Source of the DNA: Thermomonospora echinospora
GTDB lineage: Bacteria; Actinomycetota; Actinomycetes; Streptosporangiales; Streptosporangiaceae
Direction of reading: 5' to 3'
Assembly (NCBI RefSeq): GCF_900108175.1
Contig: NZ_FNVO01000019.1
Coordinates: 93,512-157,511, forward strand
DNA length: 64,000 bases
Of this stretch, positions 50,996-59,889 are shown piece by piece. The position numbers and the translations under genes were made by a program. A model generated the notes under the pieces. That model made no database searches. It saw nothing but the letters and a program-made list of their open reading frames with translations, and was not told the origin of the DNA. Position 1 is the first letter of the stretch; the number at the start of each line of letters is the position of its first letter.

Positions 50996-51408
50996 CGCCG
51001 TGCCGCGCGCTGGGCGGCGGCCAGGGCGTGCAGCGGGTCGGTGCCGCGCGTGTCGGCGTACTCCTCGATCCGGGAGATCCGCCCGTCCTCGGTGACGGTG
51101 GCGAAAAGGCACGTCGCGACCTCGATGGCCGTCCCGTCCGACAGGCTCCCGCGCAGCACGTGCCGCTGGACGAAGCCGGACGGGAGGGTGTCGCGCCGGA
51201 TCTCGTCGTAGGAGATCCCCCGCAGGTTCGCCGACAGCCAGCGCAGGGTGCGCAGGTTGTCCTCGACGCGCTGCTCGGAGCCGCCGCCCGCGCCGGGACC
51301 GTTGTGCCAGATCAGCGCGTCGGGGGTGTAGACGGCACGCAGCGTGTCGAGGTCACCGCCGGTGATGGCGGCGATGAAACGGTCGGCGAGTTCTTCGTAC
51401 ACGGTCAC
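50992..51408 (-). CDS. SnoaL/NTF2-like protein
   Basis: A 138-residue single-domain protein of the nuclear transport factor 2 fold: YEELADRFIAAITGGDLDTL, RAVYTPDALIWHNGPGAGGG, VQRHVLRGSLSDGTAIEVAT and SRIEEYADTRGTDPL. It may be a small isomerase/hydrolase or a binding protein. GTG 51408 lies 15 nt after the TetR gene's stop; its own stop overlaps the kinase start. Part of the TetR-NTF2-kinase operon. Confidence 0.85.
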   Translation of the reverse strand: MTVYEELADRFIAAITGGDLDTLRAVYTPDALIWHNGPGAGGGSEQRVEDNLRTLRWLSANLRGISYDEIRRDTLPSGFVQRHVLRGSLSDGTAIEVATCLFATVTEDGRISRIEEYADTRGTDPLHALAAAQRAARR

Positions 51409-51423
51409 TGCTCCTAGGCGGGT

Positions 51424-52038
51424 TCACGGGGCGGGCGCCAGGCCGAGGGCCCGGATGTTGAGGGCGTCCAGGGTGTCGAGGAGCCTTTCGGTGCCGGCGT
51501 GGTCCTCTTCCTGGACCAGCCAGAGGTAGAGGGAGTGGTCGACCATCGCGGCGAGGGCGCGGGCGGTCATCTCGGGGTCGAGTGAGGCGTCCACGAGCCC
51601 TTCGCTCTGCCACCGCTCGATCGCCCGAGCGGATCGGGCGACGGAGACGGCGCGGTGCTTACGCCGCAGCTCCTTGAAATCCTCATTGAACGTGGCCACC
51701 TGCTCGATGATCGCCATCATCCTGGCGTTGCGCAGATAGGCCTCGTAGTAGGCGCGGTTCGCACGGCGGATACGGGCGGCGGGCGACGGACCCGGGGACG
51801 GGAGGACGCCGTGGTCGGTCATGTCGGCGAAGAGCCGGTCGGCGACCTCCAGGAAGATCGCCTCTTTGGTGGGGAAGTACCTGTAGAAGGAGCCGTAGGC
51901 CACCTTGGCGTGCCGCGCTATATGGGCGACCCGGGTGTCGAGGAAGCCGCGCTCCTCGAACACCTCGCGCGCCGCGACGACCAGCTTCTCCCTGGTACGC
52001 GCGCCGCGCTCGGTGAGGGGGGTCTCGCCGCTCTGCAT
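51424..52038 (-). CDS. TetR-family transcriptional regulator
   Basis: A 204-residue regulator. The DNA-binding domain is at residues 10-60 (TREKLVVAAREVFEERGFLD, IARHAKVAYGSFYRYFPTKE); the ligand domain follows (ARMMAIIEQVATFNEDFKEL). It heads the minus-strand operon and is divergent from the acyl-CoA ligase operon over 145 bp, which it probably controls. GGAAGGAACCAGAGCC precedes ATG 52038. Confidence 0.92.
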   Translation of the reverse strand: MQSGETPLTERGARTREKLVVAAREVFEERGFLDTRVAHIARHAKVAYGSFYRYFPTKEAIFLEVADRLFADMTDHGVLPSPGPSPAARIRRANRAYYEAYLRNARMMAIIEQVATFNEDFKELRRKHRAVSVARSARAIERWQSEGLVDASLDPEMTARALAAMVDHSLYLWLVQEEDHAGTERLLDTLDALNIRALGLAPAP

Positions 52039-52119
52039 GGCTCTGGTTCCTTCCTGTCCGTTCCTGTCCAGGGTTGACAACCCGATGTTCGCAGGAACAG
52101 GATCCGAGCATCGGATAAG

Positions 52120-52135
52120 TTGATATGACTGTCAA
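52120..52135. promoter_or_regulatory. Possible TetR operator
   Basis: TTGA-8-TCAA (52120-52135) with an overlapping TGAC-6-GTCA (52126-52139) lies in the divergent tetR/acyl-CoA ligase gap. The symmetry is short, so the call is tentative. Confidence 0.35.
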
Positions 52136-52182
52136 GTCAGGTTCGAGGAGTGCACGTTCATGACCGTGCGGGAGCAGCGTCC

Positions 52183-53712
52183 ATGCTGATCAACGACATC
52201 ATCGAGTTCGCCGCGCGCAAGCATCCCGGGCGCACCGCCCTGCGCTTCGAGGAGCAGGTGATCACCTTCGCCGGGATGCGCGACCGCATCCGGCGCGTCG
52301 CCAACGCCTTGCGCACCGTCGCCGAGCCCGGCGACCGGGTGGCCGTCCTGTCGGGGAATCGGCCCGAGTACGTCGACCTCTATTACGGGGTCCCCGCCGC
52401 CGGAATGGCGCTGACGTTCCTCAACCACCGACTCCACCCGTCGGAGATCGCCGCCCTTGTGAACCACGCCCAGGCGTCCGTCCTCATCGTCAGCGGCGAG
52501 CACCTCGGGGCGATGAGCGAGCATCGCGCCGCCATGCCGACCGTGAAGACCGTCATCGCCCTGGACGGCGGAGGCGACGCCGACTACACCGAACTCGTCT
52601 CGGCCGCCTCCACGGCCGAGCCGCCTCGGGTGGACGAGGACTCCGTCGCCTGGCTCGTCTACACCAGCGGGACCACCGGCAGACCCAAGGGCGTCATGCT
52701 GTCCCACAAGAACCTGCTCACGGGTGTCATCAGCTCCGTCGCGCACTGGAACGTGCCCGACGACCAGGTGTTCCTCTTCTGCTTCCCGCTCTGCCACGTC
52801 GGCGGCTACGTCGTCCTGGTCAACCACCTGCGCTCGTGCACGGTCGGCATCCTCCGGGCCTACGACAACGCGACGTTCTTGCGCCTGGTCGCAGAGTGGA
52901 AGGTCACCAACACCGGCCTCGCCCCCACGATGATCGCGTTCCTGCTGCGCCACCCCGGCATCGAGGACGAGGACCTCGGCACGCTCCGCGCGATCGGCTA
53001 CGGCGCGTCCGCGATCCCGGCCGAGGTGCTGCGCCGCGGCATGGAGGTGCTCGGCTGTGACTTCTACCAGGGCATGGGCATGAGCGAGCTGGGCGGCAAC
53101 ATTCTGCACTTCGGCGAGGCCGAGCACCGCCGCGCCGCCGCCGGCGAGACCCACCTGCTGGCCGCCGCCGGCCGTCCCATGGACCTGGCGTCGATCCGGA
53201 TCGTGGACCCCGACTTCAACGACGTCCCTCCCGGAGAGCCCGGCGAGATGCTCGTGCGCGGCGACCAGGTGATGCTGGGCTACTGGCGCGAGCCCGAGCT
53301 GACCGAGGCCTCGTTCCGCAACGGCTGGTTCCGCACCGGCGACGTCGTCCGGCAGGACGCCGAGGGCATGGTCTACATCGTCGACCGGCTCAAGGACATG
53401 ATCATCACGGGCGGGGAGAACGTCGCCTCCCGCGAGGTCGAGGAGATCCTCTACCGGCACCCGGCCGTCCAGGACGTCGCCGTCTTCGGCGTCCCCGACC
53501 CCCAGTGGGGCGAGTCCGTCTGCGCCGCCGTGGTGCTGCGCGAGGGCTCGGCGGAGGATCCCGACTCGATCATCGCCTTCGCCCGGGAGCACCTCGGCGG
53601 CTACAAGGTGCCCAGGCGGATCGAGTTCATCCGCGAACTGCCGCGCAACATCGCGGGCAAGGTGCTCAAGCGCGACCTGCGGGCCGTCCACATCGCAAAG
53701 GATCAGACATGA
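52183..53712 (+). CDS. Acyl-CoA synthetase/ligase (AMP-binding)
   Basis: Activates a carboxylic acid to its CoA thioester through an acyl-adenylate. The 509-residue product shows the P-loop-like YTSGTTGRPKGVMLSHK, YGASAIPAEVLRR, YQGMGMSELGG and the C-terminal hinge and catalytic Lys region WFRTGDVVRQDAEGMVYIVD, then RLKDMIITGGENVASREVEE and PRNIAGKVLKRDL. ATG 52183 has GGGAG; an upstream in-frame GTG exists but lacks one. It is first in the operon; its stop overlaps the VOC gene (ATGA). Confidence 0.93.
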   Translation: MLINDIIEFAARKHPGRTALRFEEQVITFAGMRDRIRRVANALRTVAEPGDRVAVLSGNRPEYVDLYYGVPAAGMALTFLNHRLHPSEIAALVNHAQASVLIVSGEHLGAMSEHRAAMPTVKTVIALDGGGDADYTELVSAASTAEPPRVDEDSVAWLVYTSGTTGRPKGVMLSHKNLLTGVISSVAHWNVPDDQVFLFCFPLCHVGGYVVLVNHLRSCTVGILRAYDNATFLRLVAEWKVTNTGLAPTMIAFLLRHPGIEDEDLGTLRAIGYGASAIPAEVLRRGMEVLGCDFYQGMGMSELGGNILHFGEAEHRRAAAGETHLLAAAGRPMDLASIRIVDPDFNDVPPGEPGEMLVRGDQVMLGYWREPELTEASFRNGWFRTGDVVRQDAEGMVYIVDRLKDMIITGGENVASREVEEILYRHPAVQDVAVFGVPDPQWGESVCAAVVLREGSAEDPDSIIAFAREHLGGYKVPRRIEFIRELPRNIAGKVLKRDLRAVHIAKDQT

Positions 53713-54287
53713 CGAACACGACCGAGCCGACCAACACCGAGTTCGAGCTGGGCGGCATCAACCATCTGGCCCTCGTCTCGGCCGACATGCAGCGGACGAT
53801 CGACTTCTACTCCGGCGTCCTGGGCATGCCGCTGGTGAAGACCCTGCAGCTGCCGCACGGCATGGGCCAGCACTTCTTCTTCGACTGCGGCGGCGGCAAC
53901 TGCATCGCGTTCTTCTGGTTCCCCGAGGCCCCCGACGGCGTCCCCGGGATCTCCTCCCCCGCGACCCGCCCCGAACAGGGCGAGCTCGTCAGCGCGACCG
54001 GCTCGATGAACCACGTCGCCTTCCACGTGCCGGCCGCAAGGTTCGAGGAGTACCGGGAACGGCTCAAGGCCAAGGGCGTCGAGGTCAGCCCGATCCTCAA
54101 CCACGACGACAGCCTCTCCGGAGTCTCTCGCAGCCTCCATGAGGGGGTGTTCGTCCGGTCCTTCTACTTTCAGGACCCCGACGGCGCCCTGCTGGAGTTC
54201 GCCTGCTGGACGCGCGAGTTCACCGAGGCGGACGTCTCCCACGAACCCAAGACCGCCGCCGACCGCGTCGCCCCCGCGACGGCCTGA
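53709..54287 (+). CDS. VOC family dioxygenase-like protein
   Basis: A 192-residue VOC protein with one full pair of modules: GGINHLALVSADMQRTIDFY and SMNHVAFHVPAARFEEYRER, with SFYFQDPDGALLEFACW at the C-terminus. His19 of INHLAL, His of NHVAFH and Glu of LLEFAC fall at the expected metal-ligand positions. It could be a ring-cleaving or hydroxylating dioxygenase or an isomerase. It is coupled to the ligase gene by an ATGA overlap and followed at 12 nt by the CMD-family gene. Confidence 0.88.
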   Translation: MTNTTEPTNTEFELGGINHLALVSADMQRTIDFYSGVLGMPLVKTLQLPHGMGQHFFFDCGGGNCIAFFWFPEAPDGVPGISSPATRPEQGELVSATGSMNHVAFHVPAARFEEYRERLKAKGVEVSPILNHDDSLSGVSRSLHEGVFVRSFYFQDPDGALLEFACWTREFTEADVSHEPKTAADRVAPATA

Positions 54288-54299
54288 GAGGAGCCACCC

Positions 54300-54941
54300 A
54301 TGCCCCGTCTTCGCGAGGTACCCCGCGCCGAGGTCACCGACGAGCGGATCCTCTTCTTCTACGACCGCCTGTTCGCCCCCGACCGGGACCCGGCCGTCGA
54401 CCACGGCACCGCCACCGGAACCCCGGGCGACTGGTGGACGGTCTTCGCCCAGGACCCCGACGTGTTCCGGCACGCCGTCCGAGGCTTCGCCCTCTACCGC
54501 AACGCCAGGCTCGATCCCCTCCTGCGCGAGCTCGGCCAGTGCCGGGCCGGGTGGGCGCGCGGCAGCCAGTTCGTCTTCTCCCAGCACTGCAAGCAGATGC
54601 GGGCACTGGGCATGCCCGAGGAGAAGATCCAGGCGATCCCGCACTGGCAGACCGCCGACTGCTACGACCGGCTGGAGCGAGCCGTACTGGCCTACACCGA
54701 CGGCATCGTCCTGGACGGCGGGCGGGTCGCCGACGAGATCTTCGCCGTCCTCAAGGAGCACCTGAGCGACCAGGAGATCCTGGCCCTCACCTACATCACC
54801 TGCCTCTACGAGATGCACGCGACGATGTCCAAGGTGCTCCGGCTGGAGTTCGACGACCGCCCCGAGCCGGTCACCGAGGTCGCCGCTCCCGAGGGTTACG
54901 GTGCCCGCGACATCTCCGCCGACCTGGCCGGGGAGAACTGA
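54300..54941 (+). CDS. Carboxymuconolactone decarboxylase (AhpD-like) family protein
   Basis: A 213-residue alpha-helical protein of the CMD/AhpD family: FALYRNARLDPLLRELGQCR, FSQHCKQMRALGMPEEKIQ, ERAVLAYTDGIVLDGGRVAD and ILALTYITCLYEMHATMSKV. Only one Cys of the AhpD C-x-x-C pair is present (QHCKQMRA), so an AhpD-type peroxidase is unlikely. Ribosome site GAGAGGAGCCACCC. Its TGA overlaps the ATG of the acyl-CoA dehydrogenase. Its substrate is probably an intermediate of this operon's pathway. Confidence 0.85.
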   Translation: MPRLREVPRAEVTDERILFFYDRLFAPDRDPAVDHGTATGTPGDWWTVFAQDPDVFRHAVRGFALYRNARLDPLLRELGQCRAGWARGSQFVFSQHCKQMRALGMPEEKIQAIPHWQTADCYDRLERAVLAYTDGIVLDGGRVADEIFAVLKEHLSDQEILALTYITCLYEMHATMSKVLRLEFDDRPEPVTEVAAPEGYGARDISADLAGEN

Positions 54942-56113
54942 TGCTCTTCCCCGTGCCCGGCAGGATCCGCGACCTCCGCGACGCCGTCCACGCCTTCATG
55001 ACCGAACGGGTCGAACCGGCCGAACCCGTGCTGAACGCCGGCGGAGTCGAGGCCCGGGAACTGTTCGAACGGCTGCGGAAGGAGGCCAAGGCCGAGGGCC
55101 TGTGGGCGCTCGGCCACCCCGCCGAGCTCGGCGGAGGCGGGCTGCCGTTCCTGGACTACGTGTACGTCAACGAGGTGCAGGGCCGCAGCGAGTGGGGCCA
55201 GCTCGTCCTGGGCACGTTCACCCTCCAGGACTCGATCATGCTGCACAAGTACGCGAGCCCGCGCTGGCGGGAGCGCTACCTGGCGCCGATGGTCGCCGGA
55301 GAGGTCTCGCCGAGCTTCGCGATGACCGAGCCCGACGTCGCCGGCTCCGATCCGACGGGCCTGCGCACCACCGCCGTTCTGGACGGCGACGAGTGGGTGA
55401 TCAACGGCCGTAAGTGGTTCACCACCGGGGCCGCCGCCGCGGCGTACACGACCGTCATGTGCCGCACCGAGCCGGACGACGCGCCGCCCCACAAGGCGTT
55501 CAGCATGATCATCGTCCCGACGGACACGCCCGGCTACCGCATCGTGCGGGAGACCCCCGTCCTGGGCATCCACGGCGGCCACTACGAGGTCGACTACGAC
55601 GACGTACGCGTCCCGGCCGACAACCTGCTGGGGCCGCGCGGCCACGGCTTCGTCATCGCCCAGGACCGCCTGGGGCCGGGCCGGATCTTTCACTGCATGC
55701 GGTGGCTCGGCCAGGCCCAGCGCGCGTTCGAGCTGATGTGCGCCCGGCTGGAGCAGCGGACGGCCTTCGGGGAGAAGCTGGGCGCCAAGCAGCTCATGCA
55801 GCAGCACGTGTTCGACTCCTACGCCGAGATCCAGGCCGCCCGGATGCTCACCCTCCAGGCCGCCGAGCGGATCGACGCCGGCGACCAGGCTCGTGTCGAG
55901 ATCGCCACCATCAAGGTGGTGGGCGCCCGGATGGTGCACAACGTCATCGACCGCGCCATCCAGGTCCACGGCGCGGCCGGGCTCACCGACGATCTGCCCC
56001 TGTCGCGGATGTACCGCCACGCGCGGGAGGCCAGGCTCTACGACGGGCCCGACGAGGTCCACATCCAGAGCACCGCCAAGCGCATCCTGCGCCGGGTCGG
56101 CGCCGGTTCCTGA
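54941..56113 (+). CDS. Acyl-CoA dehydrogenase
   Basis: FAD-dependent alpha,beta-dehydrogenation of an acyl-CoA. The 390-residue product has the N-terminal helical domain (KEAKAEGLWALGHPAELGGG), the substrate-binding FAMTEPDVAGSDPTGLRTTA with the flavin motif KWFTTGAAAAAYTTV, and the C-terminal helical domain (RTAFGEKLGAKQLMQQHVFD, IQVHGAAGLTDDLPLSRMYR, DGPDEVHIQSTAKRILR). ATG 54941 overlaps the upstream stop. Last gene of the operon; a long perfect terminator follows. Confidence 0.93.
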   Translation: MLFPVPGRIRDLRDAVHAFMTERVEPAEPVLNAGGVEARELFERLRKEAKAEGLWALGHPAELGGGGLPFLDYVYVNEVQGRSEWGQLVLGTFTLQDSIMLHKYASPRWRERYLAPMVAGEVSPSFAMTEPDVAGSDPTGLRTTAVLDGDEWVINGRKWFTTGAAAAAYTTVMCRTEPDDAPPHKAFSMIIVPTDTPGYRIVRETPVLGIHGGHYEVDYDDVRVPADNLLGPRGHGFVIAQDRLGPGRIFHCMRWLGQAQRAFELMCARLEQRTAFGEKLGAKQLMQQHVFDSYAEIQAARMLTLQAAERIDAGDQARVEIATIKVVGARMVHNVIDRAIQVHGAAGLTDDLPLSRMYRHAREARLYDGPDEVHIQSTAKRILRRVGAGS

Positions 56114-56131
56114 CGGACTTCCGCAGTTGAA

Positions 56132-56173
56132 GCGGCGGGCCTTCCCCGGTTTCCACCGGGGAAGGCCCGCCGC
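56132..56173 (+). terminator. Strong terminator after the acyl-CoA dehydrogenase operon
   Basis: Perfect 18-bp inverted repeat, arms 56132-56149 (GCGGCGGGCCTTCCCCGG) and 56156-56173, with a 6-nt loop. It lies between convergent operons and may serve both. Confidence 0.88.
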
Positions 56174-56200
56174 GCATCAGCCGTACGGAGAGAAAAAGTG

Positions 56201-57289
56201 TCAGGCGTCGTGGTAGTTGAGCTTCAGACCCGGACGCGGCCACTCGATCTTCAGGAGCTGCCCGGTGCTGGAGGCGGTGACGTAGGCGGTGCGCATGTCC
56301 TTGCCGCCCCAGCAGATGTTGGTGATGCCGGGGTCGTCGTCGACGTCGATCTTGACGAACTGGACGAGCTTCCCGTCGGGACCGACCACCGAGATGCCCG
56401 CGTTGACCATGGACGCCACGTTGACGTTGCCGTGGGCGTCGACGCCGAGGGAGTCGAAGTTGACGTAGTTCGGAGCGGTGTAGAGGAAGTTTCCGTTCCC
56501 CGAGCCTCCCAGGGACTTCCCTCCCACGATCTGGCCGGGGCCCGTCACGTCCCACCACCAGACGCGGGCGGTGTACGTCTCGCTGACGTACAGGCGCTCG
56601 CCGTCCGGGGAGAGGCCGATGCCGTTCGGGCCCTCCATGCCGGCCGCGATGGTCTTGCAGGACGAGCCGTCGGCCTTGGCGTAGTAGATCCGGCCCTTGT
56701 CGCAGGTGTCGCCGTCGCTCTTGCCGTAGTCGGTGAAGTAGATGCCGCCGTGGGCGTCGAAGACGAGGTCGTTCGGGCCGCGCAGGTCGCGTCCGTCGTC
56801 GTCCTTGGTGTAGAGGGTCTCCACGGAGCCGTCCGACAGGTCGACGGCCTGGATGCTGCCGCTGGTGTAGTCGGCGGGGATGCCGCCGGCGAAGACGAAG
56901 CCGCCCACCTCGAAGCGGTGCATGCCGCCGCAGTTGGCGATGTATACACGTCCGTCCGGGCCGAGGGCGGCGCCGTTCGGGCCGCCGCCGACCTCGGCGA
57001 CGACCGAGGTCGTGCCATCCGGCGCGACCCTGGTGAGGGTGCCCCGGTGGATCTCCACCACGAGGACGTCGCCGTTCGGCAGCGCGACCGGGCCCTCCGG
57101 GAACAGCAGCCCGTCGGCCAGCTTCGTGATCTTCATTTTCTTCCTCCGCAGGTGCCTGTGCTCTGCCCGGTCGCCCGCCCTGGTCCCGGCGGCGGCGGTG
57201 CCTCCGGCCGTGATCACCAAGCCGGTGGCCGCGACCCCCAGTCCCGAGAGCAGCGACCGGCGAGTGAACCGATCTCGTGGCGTGTCCAT
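56201..57289 (-). CDS. SMP-30/gluconolactonase-family protein, Tat-type signal
   Basis: A six-bladed beta-propeller lactonase: KLADGLLFPEGPVALPNGDV, GPNGAALGPDGRVYIANCGG, LRGPNDLVFDAHGGIYFTDY and GPNGIGLSPDGERLYVSETY give the Glu, Asn and Asp metal ligands. The 362-residue form starts with a Tat-type signal (RFTRRSLLSGLGVAATGLVI, TAGGTAAA). An internal ATG at 57136 (MKITKLADG) has a better ribosome site, GGAGGAAGAAA, and would give a 311-residue cytoplasmic form. GntR-type sites lie at 57472-57533 upstream. It may hydrolyse a lactone in the pathway controlled by the GntR regulator. Confidence 0.88.
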   Translation of the reverse strand: MDTPRDRFTRRSLLSGLGVAATGLVITAGGTAAAGTRAGDRAEHRHLRRKKMKITKLADGLLFPEGPVALPNGDVLVVEIHRGTLTRVAPDGTTSVVAEVGGGPNGAALGPDGRVYIANCGGMHRFEVGGFVFAGGIPADYTSGSIQAVDLSDGSVETLYTKDDDGRDLRGPNDLVFDAHGGIYFTDYGKSDGDTCDKGRIYYAKADGSSCKTIAAGMEGPNGIGLSPDGERLYVSETYTARVWWWDVTGPGQIVGGKSLGGSGNGNFLYTAPNYVNFDSLGVDAHGNVNVASMVNAGISVVGPDGKLVQFVKIDVDDDPGITNICWGGKDMRTAYVTASSTGQLLKIEWPRPGLKLNYHDA

Positions 57290-57471
57290 GTCCAACCACC
57301 CCTTCGTGCCGGCCGGCCGCGAGGCCCGCACCCACTCCCCCGGGCACGGTCACGCCGCTCGGCCTGCCGGCGGACGGGCGGGATCGGGTGGGACGCGCGG
57401 ACCACGCCCGCACGGCGGCATACCTCGGTACGGCCCGCCGTGCGTCGGCAGTAGATCCCTTGACCCCAAGA

Positions 57472-57533
57472 TTGCACACAATCTGGCCAAAAATCCAGCT
57501 CTTAAGCCCAGAAAATCGACTGATTGTATGCAG
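57472..57533. promoter_or_regulatory. Two GntR-type sites upstream of the SMP-30 gene
   Basis: TTGCACACAA at 57472-57481 and, on the other strand, CTGCATACAA (57524-57533) each differ by one base from the TTGCATACAA sites next to gntR at 49.0 kb. They lie 183-245 bp upstream of the SMP-30 start and 8.5 kb from gntR. Confidence 0.65.
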
Positions 57534-57654
57534 TCTAGGTTGGGAGGAATCCTAGGCGGTGTGCGGGAGCGCGCAGGGCGGCAGATCGTGAGCGCGCCGG
57601 CGTCCTGGATGCGGGCCAGGCGTGCCTGGCGGCTGCCGCGCCGGTGGTGATCGA

Positions 57655-58050
57655 GCGGTGCGTGTACCGTGCTGGTCGACGGCCGGCGGGTGGTGTCCTG
57701 CCCGATGCCGGCGGTCGCGGCCGATGGTGCTGAGGTCACCACCGTCAGCGGTCTGGCGGCCGAGGGTGGGGTGTCGCCGTTGCAGCAGGCGTTCGTCCGA
57801 CACGACGGGTTCCAGTGCGGTTACTGCACGCCGGGGCAGATCTGCTCGGCCGTCGGGATGCCGGCCGAGCACGCGGCGGGCCGACCCAGCGCCGTCACCG
57901 CCGATGACCTGCCAGAGGGCCCGGCGCCTGAGTTGGACGCGGCGGAGGTACGCGAGCGCACGAGCGACAACCTGCGCCGCCGCGCGCGTATCCCTCGATC
58001 GTGCGAGCGGTGCTCGGCCCGCGGGGCGGCATGCCTCGGACACGGGCCAG
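57655..58050 (+). pseudogene. [2Fe-2S] dehydrogenase small subunit (CoxS/xanthine dehydrogenase type) remnant
   Basis: CTVLVDGRRVVSCPMPAVAA and QCGYCTPGQICSAVGMPAEH are parts of the two iron-sulphur domains. The N-terminal ferredoxin loop CGxGxCG is absent, no start precedes it, the second-cluster motif NLCRC is changed to NLRRRA, and the end (YPSIVRAVLG) is reached only in another frame. It is inactive. Confidence 0.8.
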
Positions 58051-58067
58051 GTCGACACGCCGGCGGC

Positions 58068-59702
58068 TCACACCTCAGGGGCCCCCGTCTCCTTCAGCTC
58101 ACCGCCGGCCAGCCGCAGCCACCGGTTCACGCCAATCTCGCGCAGGAACCGCTCGTCGTGGCCGACCACCACGAAGGCCCCCTGGTAGGAGTTCAGGGCG
58201 CTCTCCAACTGGCCCACGCTGACCAGGTCGAGGTTGTTCGTCGGCTCGTCCAGGAGCAGCAGGTGCGGAGCCGGCTCCGCGCACAGCACACAGGCCAGGG
58301 TGGCGCGCAGCCGCTCACCTCCGGAGAGCACCCCGACGGGCAGATGGGCGCGAGGCCCCCGGAAGAGGAAGCGGGCGAGCAGGTTCATTCGCTCGGCCTC
58401 CGGTCGCTCCGGGGCGTAGTCGGCGAAGTTCTCGGCGACCGTACGGTCCGGGTCCAGCAGGTCGAGGCGCTGCGAGAGGTAAGCGATGCGTCCGTCGGCC
58501 CGCTTGATCTCGCCGCTCTGTGGTGTCAGGTCGCCGTTGAGCAGACGCAGCAGCGTGCTCTTGCCGGCACCGTTGGGACCGGTCAGCGCGATGCGTTCCG
58601 GGCCCCGGACGGTCAGGTCGACGCCCTGGCCGGCGAACACGTCCTTGTCGCCGAGGCGGACGCGGAGCTGCTCGCCGAGGAACAGGTTGCGTCCGGCGGG
58701 CACGTTGGTGGCCGGCAGGTCCAGCGTGATGCGCTGCTCCTCGCGCAGCGCACGCCCGGCCTCGTCCAGCCGGGCCTTCGCCTCGCTGACCCGGCCGGCG
58801 TGCATCTGGCCCGCCCGGCCCGCGGACTCCTGCGCGCCCCGCTTCATGGTGCCGGCGAAGATGCGGGGCAGACCGGCGTTCTTCAGGTTGCGGGCGGCGT
58901 TGCTCTGCCGACGTTCGGCGCGCTCGCGAGCCTGCTGCAGCTCCCGCTTCTCCCGCCTCAGCTCCTGCTGGGCGTTGCGGACGTTCTTCTCGGCGACTTC
59001 CTGCTCGGCCCGCACGGCCTCTTCGTACTCGGTGAAGTTGCCGCCGTAGAAGCGCAGTTCGCCGCAGTCGAGTTCGGCGATGCGTTCCATGCGGTCGAGC
59101 AGGGCGCGGTCGTGGCTGACCAGAAGCAGGCAGCCGTTGAAATCCTCCAGCACGTCGTAGAGCTTGTGCCGGGCGTCGAGGTCGAGGTTGTTGGTGGGCT
59201 CGTCGAGCAGCAGCACGTCGGGCCGCTTCAGCAACTGGGCGGCGAGACCGAGGGAGATGACCTGGCCGCCGCTGAGGGTGCTCAGGCTGCGATTCAGGGT
59301 CAGGCCGGCCAGACCGAGGCGGTCGAGCTGGGCGCGGGTGCGTTCCTCGATGTCCCAGTCGTCACCGATGGTGGTGAAGTGTTCCTCGTCGACGTCCCCG
59401 GACTCCACGGCGTCGATGGCCTGGATGATCCCGGCGACGCCCAGCACCTCGGCGACCGTGAGCTCGCCGGTCAGGGGGAGGCTCTGCGGGAGGTAGCCAA
59501 GGGTGCCGGCCACGGAGACCGACCCGGTGCCGGGCCGCAGTTCACCGGCGATGAGCTTGAGCAGCGTGCTCTTGCCGGTGCCGTTGGGCGCGACGAGGCC
59601 GGTGCGGCCAGAGCCGAGGGAGAAGGACAGGTCCCGGAAGACGGGGGTGTCGTCGGGCCAGGTGAAGGACAGGTTCGAGCAGACGACGGAGGCGTCGGAC
59701 AT
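58068..59702 (-). CDS. ABC-F ATPase, antibiotic-resistance/translation-factor type
   Basis: A 544-residue cytoplasmic protein with two ABC domains and no membrane segment, as in ABC-F factors that act on the ribosome. Walker [10 protein letters not shown] and GPNGAGKST; signatures: LSGGQ and LSGGE; Walker [19 protein letters not shown] and [15 protein letters not shown]. The linker between domains is long and very basic/charged (residues about 205-300, [20 protein letters not shown]), as in ribosome-protecting members. A leader ORF with a hairpin lies 130-165 bp upstream on the same strand. It may protect against a ribosome-targeting antibiotic; the target cannot be read from sequence. Confidence 0.92.
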   Translation of the reverse strand: MSDASVVCSNLSFTWPDDTPVFRDLSFSLGSGRTGLVAPNGTGKSTLLKLIAGELRPGTGSVSVAGTLGYLPQSLPLTGELTVAEVLGVAGIIQAIDAVESGDVDEEHFTTIGDDWDIEERTRAQLDRLGLAGLTLNRSLSTLSGGQVISLGLAAQLLKRPDVLLLDEPTNNLDLDARHKLYDVLEDFNGCLLLVSHDRALLDRMERIAELDCGELRFYGGNFTEYEEAVRAEQEVAEKNVRNAQQELRREKRELQQARERAERRQSNAARNLKNAGLPRIFAGTMKRGAQESAGRAGQMHAGRVSEAKARLDEAGRALREEQRITLDLPATNVPAGRNLFLGEQLRVRLGDKDVFAGQGVDLTVRGPERIALTGPNGAGKSTLLRLLNGDLTPQSGEIKRADGRIAYLSQRLDLLDPDRTVAENFADYAPERPEAERMNLLARFLFRGPRAHLPVGVLSGGERLRATLACVLCAEPAPHLLLLDEPTNNLDLVSVGQLESALNSYQGAFVVVGHDERFLREIGVNRWLRLAGGELKETGAPEV

Positions 59703-59827
59703 GGAGGTGACCTCGTGGGAGGGGGCAGAGAAGACATTCCCGCCCCGGCAGCAGACAGGGGAAAGGGAGACGACAGCGAGGCCACGTCGGCGGCGCTTCC
59801 ACGCACCGGCACGGTGGCCTGTCGGGT

Positions 59828-59842
59828 CCGGGTATCACCCGG
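59828..59842 (-). promoter_or_regulatory. Leader hairpin overlapping the leader-peptide stop
   Basis: CCGGGT-ATC-ACCCGG (59828-59842) is a 6-bp perfect stem with a 3-nt loop that covers the last codons and stop of the leader ORF. A ribosome paused on that ORF would keep it from forming, as in attenuators of ABC-F resistance genes. Confidence 0.45.
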
Positions 59843-59864
59843 AGATGTCGTCGTCCACCACCAT
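59835..59864 (-). CDS. Leader peptide of the ABC-F gene
   Basis: A nine-residue ORF, MVVDDDISG, with GAGGAG ten bases upstream, 132 bp before the ABC-F start codon. Short leader peptides with a hairpin are the common control of ABC-F and other ribosome-protection genes in actinobacteria and firmicutes. A TTAGACT promoter-like element lies further upstream (about 59905-59912). Confidence 0.5.
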   Translation of the reverse strand: MVVDDDISG

Positions 59865-59889
59865 GTCGTCTGGACTCCTCAACGAACGA

